From assembly GCA_016190245.1 (NCBI GenBank), contig JACPQY010000011.1, forward strand, positions 1-64,000: a DNA stretch of 64,000 bases, in the 5' to 3' direction. Of this stretch, positions 16,818 through 26,300 are shown piece after piece. Source of the DNA: Nitrospirota bacterium (GTDB taxonomy: Bacteria > JACPQY01). Both the position numbers and the translations under genes were made by a program. Numbering within the stretch: the stretch's first letter is position 1; the number at the start of each line of letters is the position of its first letter. Under the pieces are notes generated by a model that did no database searches, had not been told where the DNA came from, and saw only the letters and a list, made by a program, of their open reading frames with translations.

Positions 16818-17840
16818 ATGGAGGAACGGACCGGGCGCAGGTGGACCCGATGGCTGCTCGCGGCCGCCGCTCCCGCCTTTTCGGCGTGCGCGGATGGGAC
16901 CGCCGAGAAACTCCTGCTTGTGATCGATGACGACGTCTCCATCGGCGAGACGGCGCAGAACGCGGGGTCGTACTGGTGGGGCGAAGGACTGAACTTCACG
17001 GCGATCAACGAGATTGATGGCGGACTCGAGATCGCCTACGCGGCGCATTCGCCGGGCGTCGAACTCCTGGGCATCTCCACGGTGTTCGGCAACACGTGGG
17101 TGGACCGCGCGGTCGAGTCCACGCACGAGATCCTCGGCGTTCTCGGGCGCACCGACATCCCCGTGTATCGCGGCGCCGCGAGCCCGGAAGACGTGGAGAC
17201 ACCCACCCCGGCATCCGACTTCCTGGTCCGCGTGGTCCGCGAGAACCCTGGCAAGATCGTCCTTGTAGCCTCCGGGCCCCTCACGAACATCGCGACGGCG
17301 CTCGCGCAGAATCCCCACCTCCTCGAAGGCGTCCACTCCTTTCACTACCTGGGCGGCGCATTCACGATGGACCGCTTCCCCGACATGCAGGACTACAATA
17401 CGTCCGGCGACCCGGACGCCTTCAATTATCTCTTCCGCTACGGGACCCGGCTGAACCTGTACCCGGACAGCGTCACGATGGGCGCGCCATTTACATCCGA
17501 GGACCTCGCGCACCTGAGAACCGTGCGCTCGGCCTCGTCAGAGTACCTCGTCTCCAGAATCGAGCCGTGGCTAAGGCTGCAATCCACCCTCTTCCAGATG
17601 GACGGTTTCTTTCCGTTCGACATGTCGGGTCTCGCCGTTGTGCTGGAGCCGGAGTTGGCGGGGCGCACCGAGCAGGCGGCGATCCAGGCCGACGTCACCG
17701 GCGAGCCGATGCGCAATCTCAAGAAAGGGTTTGCCTCGATCCGCATCATGGACGCGGCGGGCCTTCCCCTGGCCACCGTGTGGCACGACATCAATGCCGA
17801 GGAGGCGCGCCGACGGTACCGAGAGAGGTTGGGGCGGTGA
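16818..17840 (+). CDS. Nucleoside hydrolase-like lipoprotein
   Basis: About 340 residues from the ATG at 16818 (an in-frame ATG at 16758 would add 20 residues before the signal). The signal ends AFSACADG, a possible lipobox. The body follows inosine/uridine-preferring nucleoside hydrolases: LLVIDDDVS, ELLGISTVFGN, IVLVASGPLTNIATAL, and the DMSGLAVVLEPE region near the end. The N-terminal Asp cluster, usually DxDxxxDD within one loop, is here split by about 20 extra residues (DDD, then INEIDGGLEIAYA). The Ca-binding site may therefore be altered. An exported location is unusual for purine salvage and would fit scavenging of external nucleosides. Confidence 0.8.
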   Translation: MEERTGRRWTRWLLAAAAPAFSACADGTAEKLLLVIDDDVSIGETAQNAGSYWWGEGLNFTAINEIDGGLEIAYAAHSPGVELLGISTVFGNTWVDRAVESTHEILGVLGRTDIPVYRGAASPEDVETPTPASDFLVRVVRENPGKIVLVASGPLTNIATALAQNPHLLEGVHSFHYLGGAFTMDRFPDMQDYNTSGDPDAFNYLFRYGTRLNLYPDSVTMGAPFTSEDLAHLRTVRSASSEYLVSRIEPWLRLQSTLFQMDGFFPFDMSGLAVVLEPELAGRTEQAAIQADVTGEPMRNLKKGFASIRIMDAAGLPLATVWHDINAEEARRRYRERLGR

Positions 17841-18138
17841 GCGGGGAAGTAGACACACCTGGGCAGGAAGCCCGTGGACCTTGCGGCTTCGAGAGCAAGG
17901 CCCACGTGCCATGAGCGGAAAGCAGCCCAGGCCATGGTCCATGCCGCGCCATCTCCGCCGCGGCGGACGCGGCGACACTGCATGGCCCCATGCCCTACAT
18001 GGCCTTTCCACCGCCGCTCGCGCCGGCGCGCCCCCCGCTTCTTGACCTGCGTCATGTTCCAAAGCATGATCCAGACATAGCTTGTTTGACAGACTGGAGG
18101 AGAGCCACGACACGCACGGACAGACAGGGAGAAGCTCC

Positions 18139-19008
18139 TTGAATCTCGAACAGGTCCGAAACATCGGCATTGTGGGTTCCGGGCAGATGGGGAGTGGCAT
18201 CGCCCAGGTGTGCGCCACTGCGGGGTACTCCGTTTGGCTGCAGGACGTATCGACGCGTCAGCTTGAAAAGGCCCTTTCCGGCATCCGTCGTTCGCTCGAA
18301 AGACTGGCCAGCAAGAAGGTGGTGACCGACGACCAGGCCGCCGGGGCCGTGAAGAACATCCGCGTCACGGAAAAGCTGGAGGATCTGGCAAGCTGCCAGT
18401 TCGTGATCGAGGCCATCACGGAGAGCCCCGAGGCCAAGCTGGCCCTGTTCCGCGACCTCGACCACGCCTGTCCACCCGAGGTCGTTCTTGCCTCGAACAC
18501 GTCATCCATCCCCATCACGAAGCTGGGTGCCGCCACGCGCCGACCGCCGTTGGTTGTCGGGATGCACTTCATGAACCCGCCTCCGCTCATGAAACTGGTC
18601 GAAGTCGTCCCCGGCCTCGACACGAGCGACCAGACGAGCGCCCTCACCCGCGCCCTGGCCGAAAAGCTCGGCAAGACTCCCGTGTGCTGTGTCGAACAAC
18701 CCGGTTTCATCGTCAACCGGATCCTCCTCCCGATGATCAACGAGGCCATCTACGCCCTCCAGGAAGGGCTCGCTTCGGCCGACGACATCGACAAGGCCAT
18801 GAAGCTTGGAACGAACCAGCCGATGGGCCCCCTCGCGCTCGCCGATCTGATCGGGCTGGATGTTTGCCTCGCGATCCTCGAAGTCATGCACCGCGAGATC
18901 GGCGATCCCAAGTACCGCCCAGCTCCCCTCCTGCGAAAGTATGTGGATGCAGGGCACGTGGGCCGCAAGAGCGGGCGGGGGTTCTACCGGTACGCCGCAC
19001 AAGGCTGA
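18139..19008 (+). CDS. 3-hydroxyacyl-CoA (3-hydroxybutyryl-CoA) dehydrogenase
   Basis: About 289 residues from a TTG at 18139, which has GGGAG upstream and gives the family's normal length; a TTG at 18082 would add 19 unconserved residues. The NAD-binding motif is IGIVGSGQMGSGIAQ. Catalytic pieces are ASNTSSIPIT, GMHFMNPPPLMKLVEVV with the catalytic His, and PGFIVNRILLPMINEA in the dimerisation domain. It oxidises (S)-3-hydroxyacyl-CoA to 3-ketoacyl-CoA with NAD. With the thiolase (53420) and acyl-CoA dehydrogenase (54803) it fits fatty-acid or butyrate-type beta-oxidation. A 13-base gap separates it from thiO. Confidence 0.93.
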   Translation: MNLEQVRNIGIVGSGQMGSGIAQVCATAGYSVWLQDVSTRQLEKALSGIRRSLERLASKKVVTDDQAAGAVKNIRVTEKLEDLASCQFVIEAITESPEAKLALFRDLDHACPPEVVLASNTSSIPITKLGAATRRPPLVVGMHFMNPPPLMKLVEVVPGLDTSDQTSALTRALAEKLGKTPVCCVEQPGFIVNRILLPMINEAIYALQEGLASADDIDKAMKLGTNQPMGPLALADLIGLDVCLAILEVMHREIGDPKYRPAPLLRKYVDAGHVGRKSGRGFYRYAAQG

Positions 19009-19021
19009 CACCGCCTCGATC

Positions 19022-20152
19022 ATGGCCGACACCCGCAACGCCAACGGCGGCATCATCGTCGTCGGCGGCGGGATCATGGGCCTCTCGATCGCCTGGCAAC
19101 TCGCCCGCCGGGGTCGCGCCGTGCAGGTTTTCGAACGCGAGCGAGCGGGCCACGGGGCGAGCTGGATTGCCGCGGGCATGCTGGCCCCCCAGGCTGAAGC
19201 CGGCTTCGAGGAGGCCGAGCTGCTGCAACTCGGCGAGGAGAGCCTCCAGCTCTACCCGCGCTTCCTGCAGGAATTGGAAGAGGACAGCGGCATCCGCGTG
19301 GCTCTCCGGCGATCGGGCACGCTCATGGTCGGATTCGATGCGGACGATGAGGCGCGGCTGCGCCGACTTCACACGTTCAGAACCGCCCACAACCTGCCGG
19401 GCGAATGGATCCAAGGCGAGGACCTGCGGCGATGCGAGCCGCTCCTCGCACCGGAGGCATCGGTGGGACTGTGGATCGAGCACGATGCCCAAGTCGACAA
19501 CCGCGCGCTCGTGGACGCCGTGCGGCAGGCGCTCCTGGCGCGAGGAGGAGCCCTGCACGAGCACACCGGGGTGGACGCGCTGTGGGCCAAGGGCAGCCGC
19601 ATCCAAGGCGTGCGCGTCGGCGGGTGCCTCGTCCACGCCGAGACGGTCGTCCTTGCCGCGGGCTGCTGGTCCAAGACCATCGGCGGGCTCGCCGCCGAGC
19701 TGACCCCGCCGGTCCGCCCCGTGAAAGGGCAGATCGTGGCCCTCCGCACGGACGAGCGGCGGCCACTCCAGCGGATGGTCCGCGCGCCGGACGTCTACAT
19801 CGCCGAAAAAGGCGACGGGCGAGTCCTTCTCGGCGCCTCGAGCGAGGAGGTCGGATTCGACACCCGTCCAACTGCCGGCCCCGTCATGAAACTTCTGGAA
19901 CACGCGACCGAGGCCATCCCGAGCCTGCGCGACCACCCCTTGGTTGAGTTCCTCGCGGGACTCCGCCCCGGAAGTCGCGACCACTCCCCGCTCATCGGCG
20001 ACTCCGGTGTGTCGGGGCTCTACTTCGCCACAGGCCACCACCGGAACGGGATCCTCCTCGCACCGGCCACCGCTTTTGGCTTGGTGGATGCTCTTTTCGG
20101 GGCGGCCTATCGGCCGTCTCTGATCCCTTTCTCACCTACTCGGTTCCACTAG
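19022..20152 (+). CDS. thiO: FAD-dependent glycine oxidase
   Basis: 376 residues. The ADP-binding fold is IIVVGGGIMGLSIAWQLARRG (about 10-30), followed by GASWIAAGMLAPQ, typical of ThiO/DAO-family oxidases. The middle has GLWIEHDAQVDNRALVDA and VVLAAGCWSKTI; the end has GLRPGSRDHSPLIGD and ATGHHRNGILLAPATA. Glycine oxidase makes the iminoglycine used for the thiazole of thiamine. A related amino-acid oxidase role is possible because no thiG/thiS is adjacent. The start at 19022 is the first ATG after the dehydrogenase stop; the longer frame back to 18860 overlaps that gene. Confidence 0.88.
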   Translation: MADTRNANGGIIVVGGGIMGLSIAWQLARRGRAVQVFERERAGHGASWIAAGMLAPQAEAGFEEAELLQLGEESLQLYPRFLQELEEDSGIRVALRRSGTLMVGFDADDEARLRRLHTFRTAHNLPGEWIQGEDLRRCEPLLAPEASVGLWIEHDAQVDNRALVDAVRQALLARGGALHEHTGVDALWAKGSRIQGVRVGGCLVHAETVVLAAGCWSKTIGGLAAELTPPVRPVKGQIVALRTDERRPLQRMVRAPDVYIAEKGDGRVLLGASSEEVGFDTRPTAGPVMKLLEHATEAIPSLRDHPLVEFLAGLRPGSRDHSPLIGDSGVSGLYFATGHHRNGILLAPATAFGLVDALFGAAYRPSLIPFSPTRFH

Positions 20153-20301
20153 CAGCAGTTTTCAATAACGATCTGTAAGTACACATATATCAAATCGAAA
20201 GCCCTGCAAATAAGTGAGCAATACCATCCGGAGCCAGCGGAAATACATTGACGCTCGTCAAGGTTTCGTAGCGGTTTTGGGAGTACCCTCAGGCCCGTCC
20301 C

Positions 20302-22203
20302 ATGGAGCTTGCCGTAGCTGAAGGATTGCACAGGATCGGCCCCGAAGGACATCTTCCGGAGCACCCCCAACCGGTTGACCAGCACATCGTCGAGATCGTC
20401 AGCGACTCCGGCGAGGGCGCTCAGACCGCCGGACAGTTGTTCGGCTCGATCAGTGCCCGGATGGGCAACGGCGTCTGGACGGTCGAGATCATCCCCGCCG
20501 AGATCGAGCCCCCGCCCCGGTCCCGCCCGGGCGCGAGCGGCAACCGGATCCGACTGGGGCGGACGCGAGTCACGAATTCGGGAGACACGGCAGACGTCAT
20601 GGTGGCCTTCAACGAGCAGGTCCTTTTCGGCCGCATAGACTCGGGCGCCCTGCGCCCCGGCTCGCGCGTGTTCATGGACAACAAGTGGGCCACGGACCCG
20701 CAACCCGAAATTCGCCAGCAGTACGCGGAGGCGCTCGAAGAATTCCGCAAGCGCGGCTATCTGGTCCAGGAGATACCCCTCGAGGAGGAATGCAAGCGGC
20801 TCGTACCCGACCCCCGCCGCGGCAAGAACATGTGGACTCTCGGCCTGTTGTGCTCCCTGTACCAGCGGGACATGAACATCGCCCGCGAAGAGGTCAAGCG
20901 CGTCTTTTCCAAGAAGAAAACGGATACGCTGGAGCGCAACTGGCAACTCGTTCAGGCCGGCTATGAGTGGGCCAACACCCACCTGCCTCTTCGCTACCAG
21001 ATTTCGGCCACCCCGAGCGCCGAGCCCACGGTGGTGATGAACGGCAACCAGGCCGTCGCCCTCGGCCTGATGGCGGCGGGCATAGACGTCGTCTCCATGT
21101 ATCCCATCACACCCGCCACCTCGGCCACCCATTATCTTGCGGGCGTCCTCGAGCGCGCGGGTGGCTTCATTCACCAGGCGGAGGACGAGATCGCCGCCGT
21201 CAACTTCGCCATCGGGGCCTCTTATGCGGGCCGCACGGCGGCGACGGTCACTTCGGGCCCCGGCCTCGCCCTCAAGACGGAGGCGCTGGGGCTGGCGGTC
21301 ATGGCGGAGATTCCGCTGGTGGTGGTCGTCGTCCAGCGCGGCGGTCCGTCCACGGGCCTGCCCACCAAGGTTGAACAAGGTGATCTCCTCGCCTCGATGT
21401 TCGGCCAACCCGGCGATGCACCGAAGATCGTCATGGCTCCTTCCACGATCGCAGAATGTTTCGAGTTCATGATCGAGGCCCGCAAGCTGGCCGAGACCTA
21501 CCGCGGCCCCGTGATCGTGCTCACGGATGCCAACCTCGCCACTGGGCAGCAACCTTTCCCGAGGCCGGACGTCCAGGAAAAAGACCTCGCGCCACCGATC
21601 CCCCAGTCTCCCTGGCCGCAGGGTCAGCCCCCCTACGCTTGGGATCCCGTCACGGGGCTCTCCCCGCGCCCGATCCCGGGCCAACTGAACGGCATCCATG
21701 TCGTGACGGGGTTGGCCCATGACGAGCACAGCCACGTCGCGTACGAATCGGGCACCAACCAGCGGTCCTCGGTGATGCGGAGCCGAAAGCTGGCGACTTT
21801 CTTCAGAACCCTGCGACCCCCCAAGATTTATCGCGAGCCCGAAGGCGACCTCCTCGTGGTCGGGTGGGGCTCGACCCGCGGGGCCATCGAGGAGGCGGTG
21901 GACCGCGTGCGCGACGAGGGAAAACGCGTGTCCGCCCTGCACCTGCGTTTCCTCTCCCCCCTCGAACCGGGCCTTCGTGAGATTTTCAGCCGCTTCAAGA
22001 AGGTCCTAACCGTCGAGATCAACTACAGCGACGATGGGCGTGACGAGGCGGTCCCGCCCGAAGCCCGACGGTACGGGCAGCTCGCTTGGCTGCTTCGCGG
22101 CAGCACGTTGGTGGACGTGGACTGCTGGACCCGCGTGCCCGGGCATCCCCTCCAGCCGTCGGAGATAGAAAACGAGCTCCGGCGGCAGCTCGATCTCGCG
22201 TAG
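20302..22203 (+). CDS. korA: 2-oxoacid:ferredoxin oxidoreductase, fused gamma-alpha subunit
   Basis: 633 residues. The N-terminal gamma-type domain (about 25-210) opens with HIVEIVSDSGEGAQTAGQLF. The alpha domain (about 240-633) has the signature SMYPITPATSATHY, GRTAATVTSGPGLALK and the C-terminal LRFLSPLEPGLREIFSRFKKV. This gamma-alpha fusion with a separate beta subunit is the KorAB layout. It oxidises a 2-oxoacid, probably 2-oxoglutarate, with CoA to acyl-CoA, CO2 and reduced ferredoxin. It heads a 19-kb run of same-strand genes leading into complex I. The preceding gap (20153-20301) is AT-rich and holds a TTGACG-CT-CGTCAA palindrome at 20248-20261 that could be an operator. Confidence 0.92.
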   Translation: MELAVAEGLHRIGPEGHLPEHPQPVDQHIVEIVSDSGEGAQTAGQLFGSISARMGNGVWTVEIIPAEIEPPPRSRPGASGNRIRLGRTRVTNSGDTADVMVAFNEQVLFGRIDSGALRPGSRVFMDNKWATDPQPEIRQQYAEALEEFRKRGYLVQEIPLEEECKRLVPDPRRGKNMWTLGLLCSLYQRDMNIAREEVKRVFSKKKTDTLERNWQLVQAGYEWANTHLPLRYQISATPSAEPTVVMNGNQAVALGLMAAGIDVVSMYPITPATSATHYLAGVLERAGGFIHQAEDEIAAVNFAIGASYAGRTAATVTSGPGLALKTEALGLAVMAEIPLVVVVVQRGGPSTGLPTKVEQGDLLASMFGQPGDAPKIVMAPSTIAECFEFMIEARKLAETYRGPVIVLTDANLATGQQPFPRPDVQEKDLAPPIPQSPWPQGQPPYAWDPVTGLSPRPIPGQLNGIHVVTGLAHDEHSHVAYESGTNQRSSVMRSRKLATFFRTLRPPKIYREPEGDLLVVGWGSTRGAIEEAVDRVRDEGKRVSALHLRFLSPLEPGLREIFSRFKKVLTVEINYSDDGRDEAVPPEARRYGQLAWLLRGSTLVDVDCWTRVPGHPLQPSEIENELRRQLDLA

Positions 22204-22213
22204 CGAGGGCTCC

Positions 22214-23167
22214 GTGTACGGACTGAAACAGGATTGGGGCCAGCGCACGCCGCCGCGCTATTTCTTTCTGGAAGACTACGTCAGCGACGTCCCGCGCTGG
22301 TGTTCGGGATGCGGCGATCATTCCGTGCTTGGGGCCCTCCAGCGCCTGGCGCGCGACGAACAGCTCGCCCCTGAAAAGACCGTGGTCGTCTCCGGCATCG
22401 GATGTTCGAGCCGCCTGCCGCACTACATGAAAACATACGGCTTCCACGGCCTTCACGGCCGGGCGCTCCCCATCGCCTGCGGTGTGCGCAGCCGCCGGCC
22501 GGACCTCGACGTGTTCGTCATCACCGGCGATGGCGATTGCTGCGCGATCGGCACGGGCCACTGGATACACGCCATCCGCTACAACATGAAAATGGCGGTC
22601 ATGCTCCTGGACAACAACATTTACGGCCTCACCAAGAAACAGACCTCGCCCACCACGAAGCTCAAGGGTCGCTCCAATACCCACCCCGACGGCTCGCCCC
22701 TGGACCCGATCAACCCCCTGTCCGTCACGCTGAGCGTGGCGAACGTGTCGTTTGTAGCGCAGACGATTGATTGGAACCCGCCGCACCTGTACGCCACGCT
22801 CCAGGCGGCGCACCGGCACCCGGGTTTCGCGTTCGTACGCGTCCTCCAGCGGTGCCCTCACTACACACCGGAGGTCTTCGAGCCCGTCCAGAAGGACCGA
22901 TCGCTCGTCCTCTACCTGTCGCACAAGAAGGGGATCCAAGTGGATGGAGCTGTCTCGAAATTGTTCAAGAACCAGGCCGAGCACGATCCCTCGAACCTGG
23001 CCGCGGCGCGCGCGGTGGCCGAGCGCGCGGACGCCTACCCCATCGGCCTGCTCTACCAGAAACCCGAAACTCCCCGATATGACCTCCTCTCGGCACGAGG
23101 CCTGGACACGCCGCCCGCCGCGAGGATCCAGGCGATCAACCGACTCCTCGACAGCTTCCAGATCTGA
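22214..23167 (+). CDS. korB: 2-oxoacid:ferredoxin oxidoreductase, beta subunit
   Basis: 317 residues from a GTG at 22214, ten bases after korA. The thiamine-diphosphate subunit signature is visible: PRWCSGCGDHSVLGAL with cluster cysteines, VSGIGCSSRLPHYM, the TPP-Mg motif ITGDGDCCAIGTGHWIHAI and LLDNNIYGLTKKQTSPTT. The cysteine after GIG and the CxxC near residue 30 supply part of the 4Fe-4S site. Together with korA it forms the enzyme that makes low-potential ferredoxin. The gene is followed by a 141-base gap, then the large pyruvate oxidoreductase gene. Confidence 0.92.
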   Translation: MYGLKQDWGQRTPPRYFFLEDYVSDVPRWCSGCGDHSVLGALQRLARDEQLAPEKTVVVSGIGCSSRLPHYMKTYGFHGLHGRALPIACGVRSRRPDLDVFVITGDGDCCAIGTGHWIHAIRYNMKMAVMLLDNNIYGLTKKQTSPTTKLKGRSNTHPDGSPLDPINPLSVTLSVANVSFVAQTIDWNPPHLYATLQAAHRHPGFAFVRVLQRCPHYTPEVFEPVQKDRSLVLYLSHKKGIQVDGAVSKLFKNQAEHDPSNLAAARAVAERADAYPIGLLYQKPETPRYDLLSARGLDTPPAARIQAINRLLDSFQI

Positions 23168-23308
23168 GTCCCGTGCCATGCAGACGGGGCATCATCCTGG
23201 CTGCCGCGCGACTTGGTCGAGCGCCCCAAGGAGGCGGAGGCCGTCGTCGTGGATACCGAGGGACATCAGCATCTGAGCAAGGACTTCGATCGAAATGAAG
23301 GAGGAAAC

Positions 23309-26300
23309 ATGAAGCGCGCCGAAGCCAAACTCAGCGAGGGCGTGGAGCGGCCCTCCCCGGCCGTCGCCCGAGAGTCGGGGAAAGGCGTCACGAAGACCGA
23401 GGGCTCCAAGCCCAAGTATCCCGGAACCCTCCAGGCCATGGACGGGACGACCGCCGTGGTCGCCATGGAAACCGCGGCCTCCGAGGCCGCCGGCGCGTAC
23501 CCCATCACGCCTTCCACGCAGATGGGCGAGGGCTGGGCGGAAGCGGCCGCGGAAGGCCGACCCAACGTCTTCGGCCGCCGCCTCATCTTCTTCGAGCCCG
23601 AAGGCGAACACGCCGCGGCCGCCGTGACCGCGGGCCTGAGCCTCGTGGGCCTTCGCTCCGCCAACTTCTCCGCCGGTCAAGGAATCGCCTACATGCACGA
23701 ATCCCTCTATGCCGCTGTCGGCAAGCGCCTCACGTACGTCCTCAATGTCGCCGCCCGCGCGATGACCAAGCACGCCCTCAACATCCACTGCGCCCACGAC
23801 GACTACCACGCCGTGGACGACACGGGCTTTTTCCAGCTCTTCGCGAAAAACGCCCAGGAGGCGGCGGATCTCAACCTCATCGCCCACCGACTCGCCGAGC
23901 TGGCCCTCAACCCCGGACTTATCGCCCAGGACGGCTTCCTGACGAGCCACGTCCTCGAGACCCTGCACCTCCCCGAGCCCGAACTGGTGAGGGAATTTCT
24001 CGGCGCGCCGGAGGACATGATCGAGTCGCCCACCCCCGCACAGAAACTCATCTTCGGTGAGCACCGTCGCCGCATCCCCGAGCTCTTCGATCTCGACAAG
24101 CCCGCCGTCCTCGGCTCCGCGCAGAACCAGGAGAGCTACGCCCAGGGCGTGGCCGCGCAGCGCCCCTTCTTCTTCGATCATGTCGCCGGGCTCGCGGACC
24201 GAGCCTTCGACGAATTCGCGCGTCTCACCGGCCGGCACTATGCCCGCACAACGGGCTACCGCGTGGAAGATGCGGAGTACATCATTCTGGCCCAGGGGTC
24301 CGTGATACCCACGGCCGAGGTTCTCTGCGACCGGTTGCGCGAGGAAGGTCGGATCCGGGCCGGCGTGGTCAACCTCACCATGTTCCGTCCCTTTCCGGCG
24401 GATCTCATCACGTACCTGCTCAAGGGCAAGCGCGGCGTCGCCGTGCTCGAGCGCGTGGATCAGCCCCTCGCAGTGGACCCGCCGATGATGCGCGAGGTCC
24501 GTTCCGCCATCCTCAAGGCCCTCGAAAACGGCCGCGCGACCAAGGACCGCAGGCCGCACCCCTCTCTGGCCGCGTACCGGCCCGAGGACGCACCCGAATT
24601 CTACTCGGGATGTTTCGGGCTGGGCAGCCACGAGGTGCAATCCGGCGACCTCGTTGCCGCCCTCGAGAACATGCTCCCCGGCGGACACGGTCGCCGCCAG
24701 TTCTACCTCGGGATTGATTTCATCCGCGAAGGCACGCGCCACAAACAACTCGCCGAGTGGCAGGACAAGATCCGCAAGTTCTACCCCCACGTGGCCGATC
24801 TCAGCCTCCCCACAAGCGGTGAGATCCATCTCATGCCCAAGGACGCTCTCGCCCTTCGGATCCACTCTGTCGGCGGCTGGGGCGCCATCACGATGGGCAA
24901 GAACCTCGCCCTCCTCATGTTCGAAATGCTCGGTCTTCATATCAAAGCCAACCCCAAGTACGGCTCCGAGAAGAAAGGGCAACCCACGACATTCTCCGCC
25001 GTCGCCTCCTCCGAACCGATCCGGCCAAACGGGGAACTGCGGCGCGTGGACGTTGTTCTCTCACCGGATCCGAACTCCTTCCTCCACTCCAACCCGCTCG
25101 CCGGCCTGCGAGCCGAAGGAACCCTCGTCCTCCAGAGCGATCGCGAGCCCGAGGCCGCATGGCAAAGACTCCCGCGGTGGGCCCGCCAGACCATCCGCGA
25201 GCAACGCATCCAGCTCTTCGTCCTGGACGGTTTCAAGATCGCCCAGGCGGAGGCCTCCGATCCGGACCTGCGCTACCGCATGCAGGGGGCGGCCTTCCAA
25301 GGTGCCTTCCTCCGCATCACACCTCTCATGGGCCGCCACGGCATCTCGGAGCAAAGCCTGTTCGAACGCATCCGGCATCAGCTCGAGGAGAAATTCGGCA
25401 GCCGCGGCCCCCGCGTGGTCGAGGACAACTTCCGAGTGGTCCGCCGCGGATACGACGAGGTGCGCGAAATCAACTGGGCGTCGGTCGGAGATGCGAAAGC
25501 CGAGGAAGAGCGCCACGGTGTTGACATCGTCTGGCAGGGGCCGCCCTCGGCCATGGATGGCGAGGTCGCCGATCCACACCGCTTCCTGGGCCAGGTCTGC
25601 GAGTTGTATCGCTCGGGTGAAGACCCGATCGCCGAGCCCTTTTCCACCCTCGGCGCCATCCCGGCCGCCACGGGCGCCCTCCGAGACCTGAGCGGAATCC
25701 GCCTCGAGGTCCCCCAGTTTGTGGCCGAGAACTGCACCGGCTGCGGCCAATGCTGGGTCCAATGCCCGGACGCCGCCATCCCCGGCCTCGTCGTCGAGAT
25801 CGAATCCCTCCTCGAGACAGGGGCCCGCCTCGCGAACAAGAACGGAGGCGAACTGGCACGCTTCAAGACCCTCCTCCAGCCGCTTGCAAACGAGATCCGC
25901 ACGACGCTCACGAAGGAGCCCTTCGTGACCTTCCGCGACCTGCTGTGCAAGGCCTACGTCCGCGTGGCCCCCGCGCTGGATCTGAAACCGGAAGACCGCA
26001 CGGCCCTCAACGGAGAGTTCGACGCGGTGGCCTCGATCATCGCCGATCTCCCCCTGGCCCAGACGTCGGCCTTCTTCTCCATCCCCGAGCGCAAGGAAGC
26101 GCGCAGCGGCGGACTGCTCGCCGTCACGGTGAACCCCTATGCCTGCAAGGGATGCATGCTTTGTGTCGAGGTCTGCCCCGATAACGCCTTGGTCCGCGCC
26201 CGACAAGAGGATCACCTCCTCGACCCCATGCGCCACCAGTGGGCCGTCTGGGACGAGTTGCCGGACACGCCCAACCGCTTCCTGAAAGTGCGGGACATGA

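Noticed and set aside
20149..21942. 597-codon open frame on the minus strand
   Set aside because: Antisense to korA, which has clear family motifs; no recognisable domain in the antisense frame.
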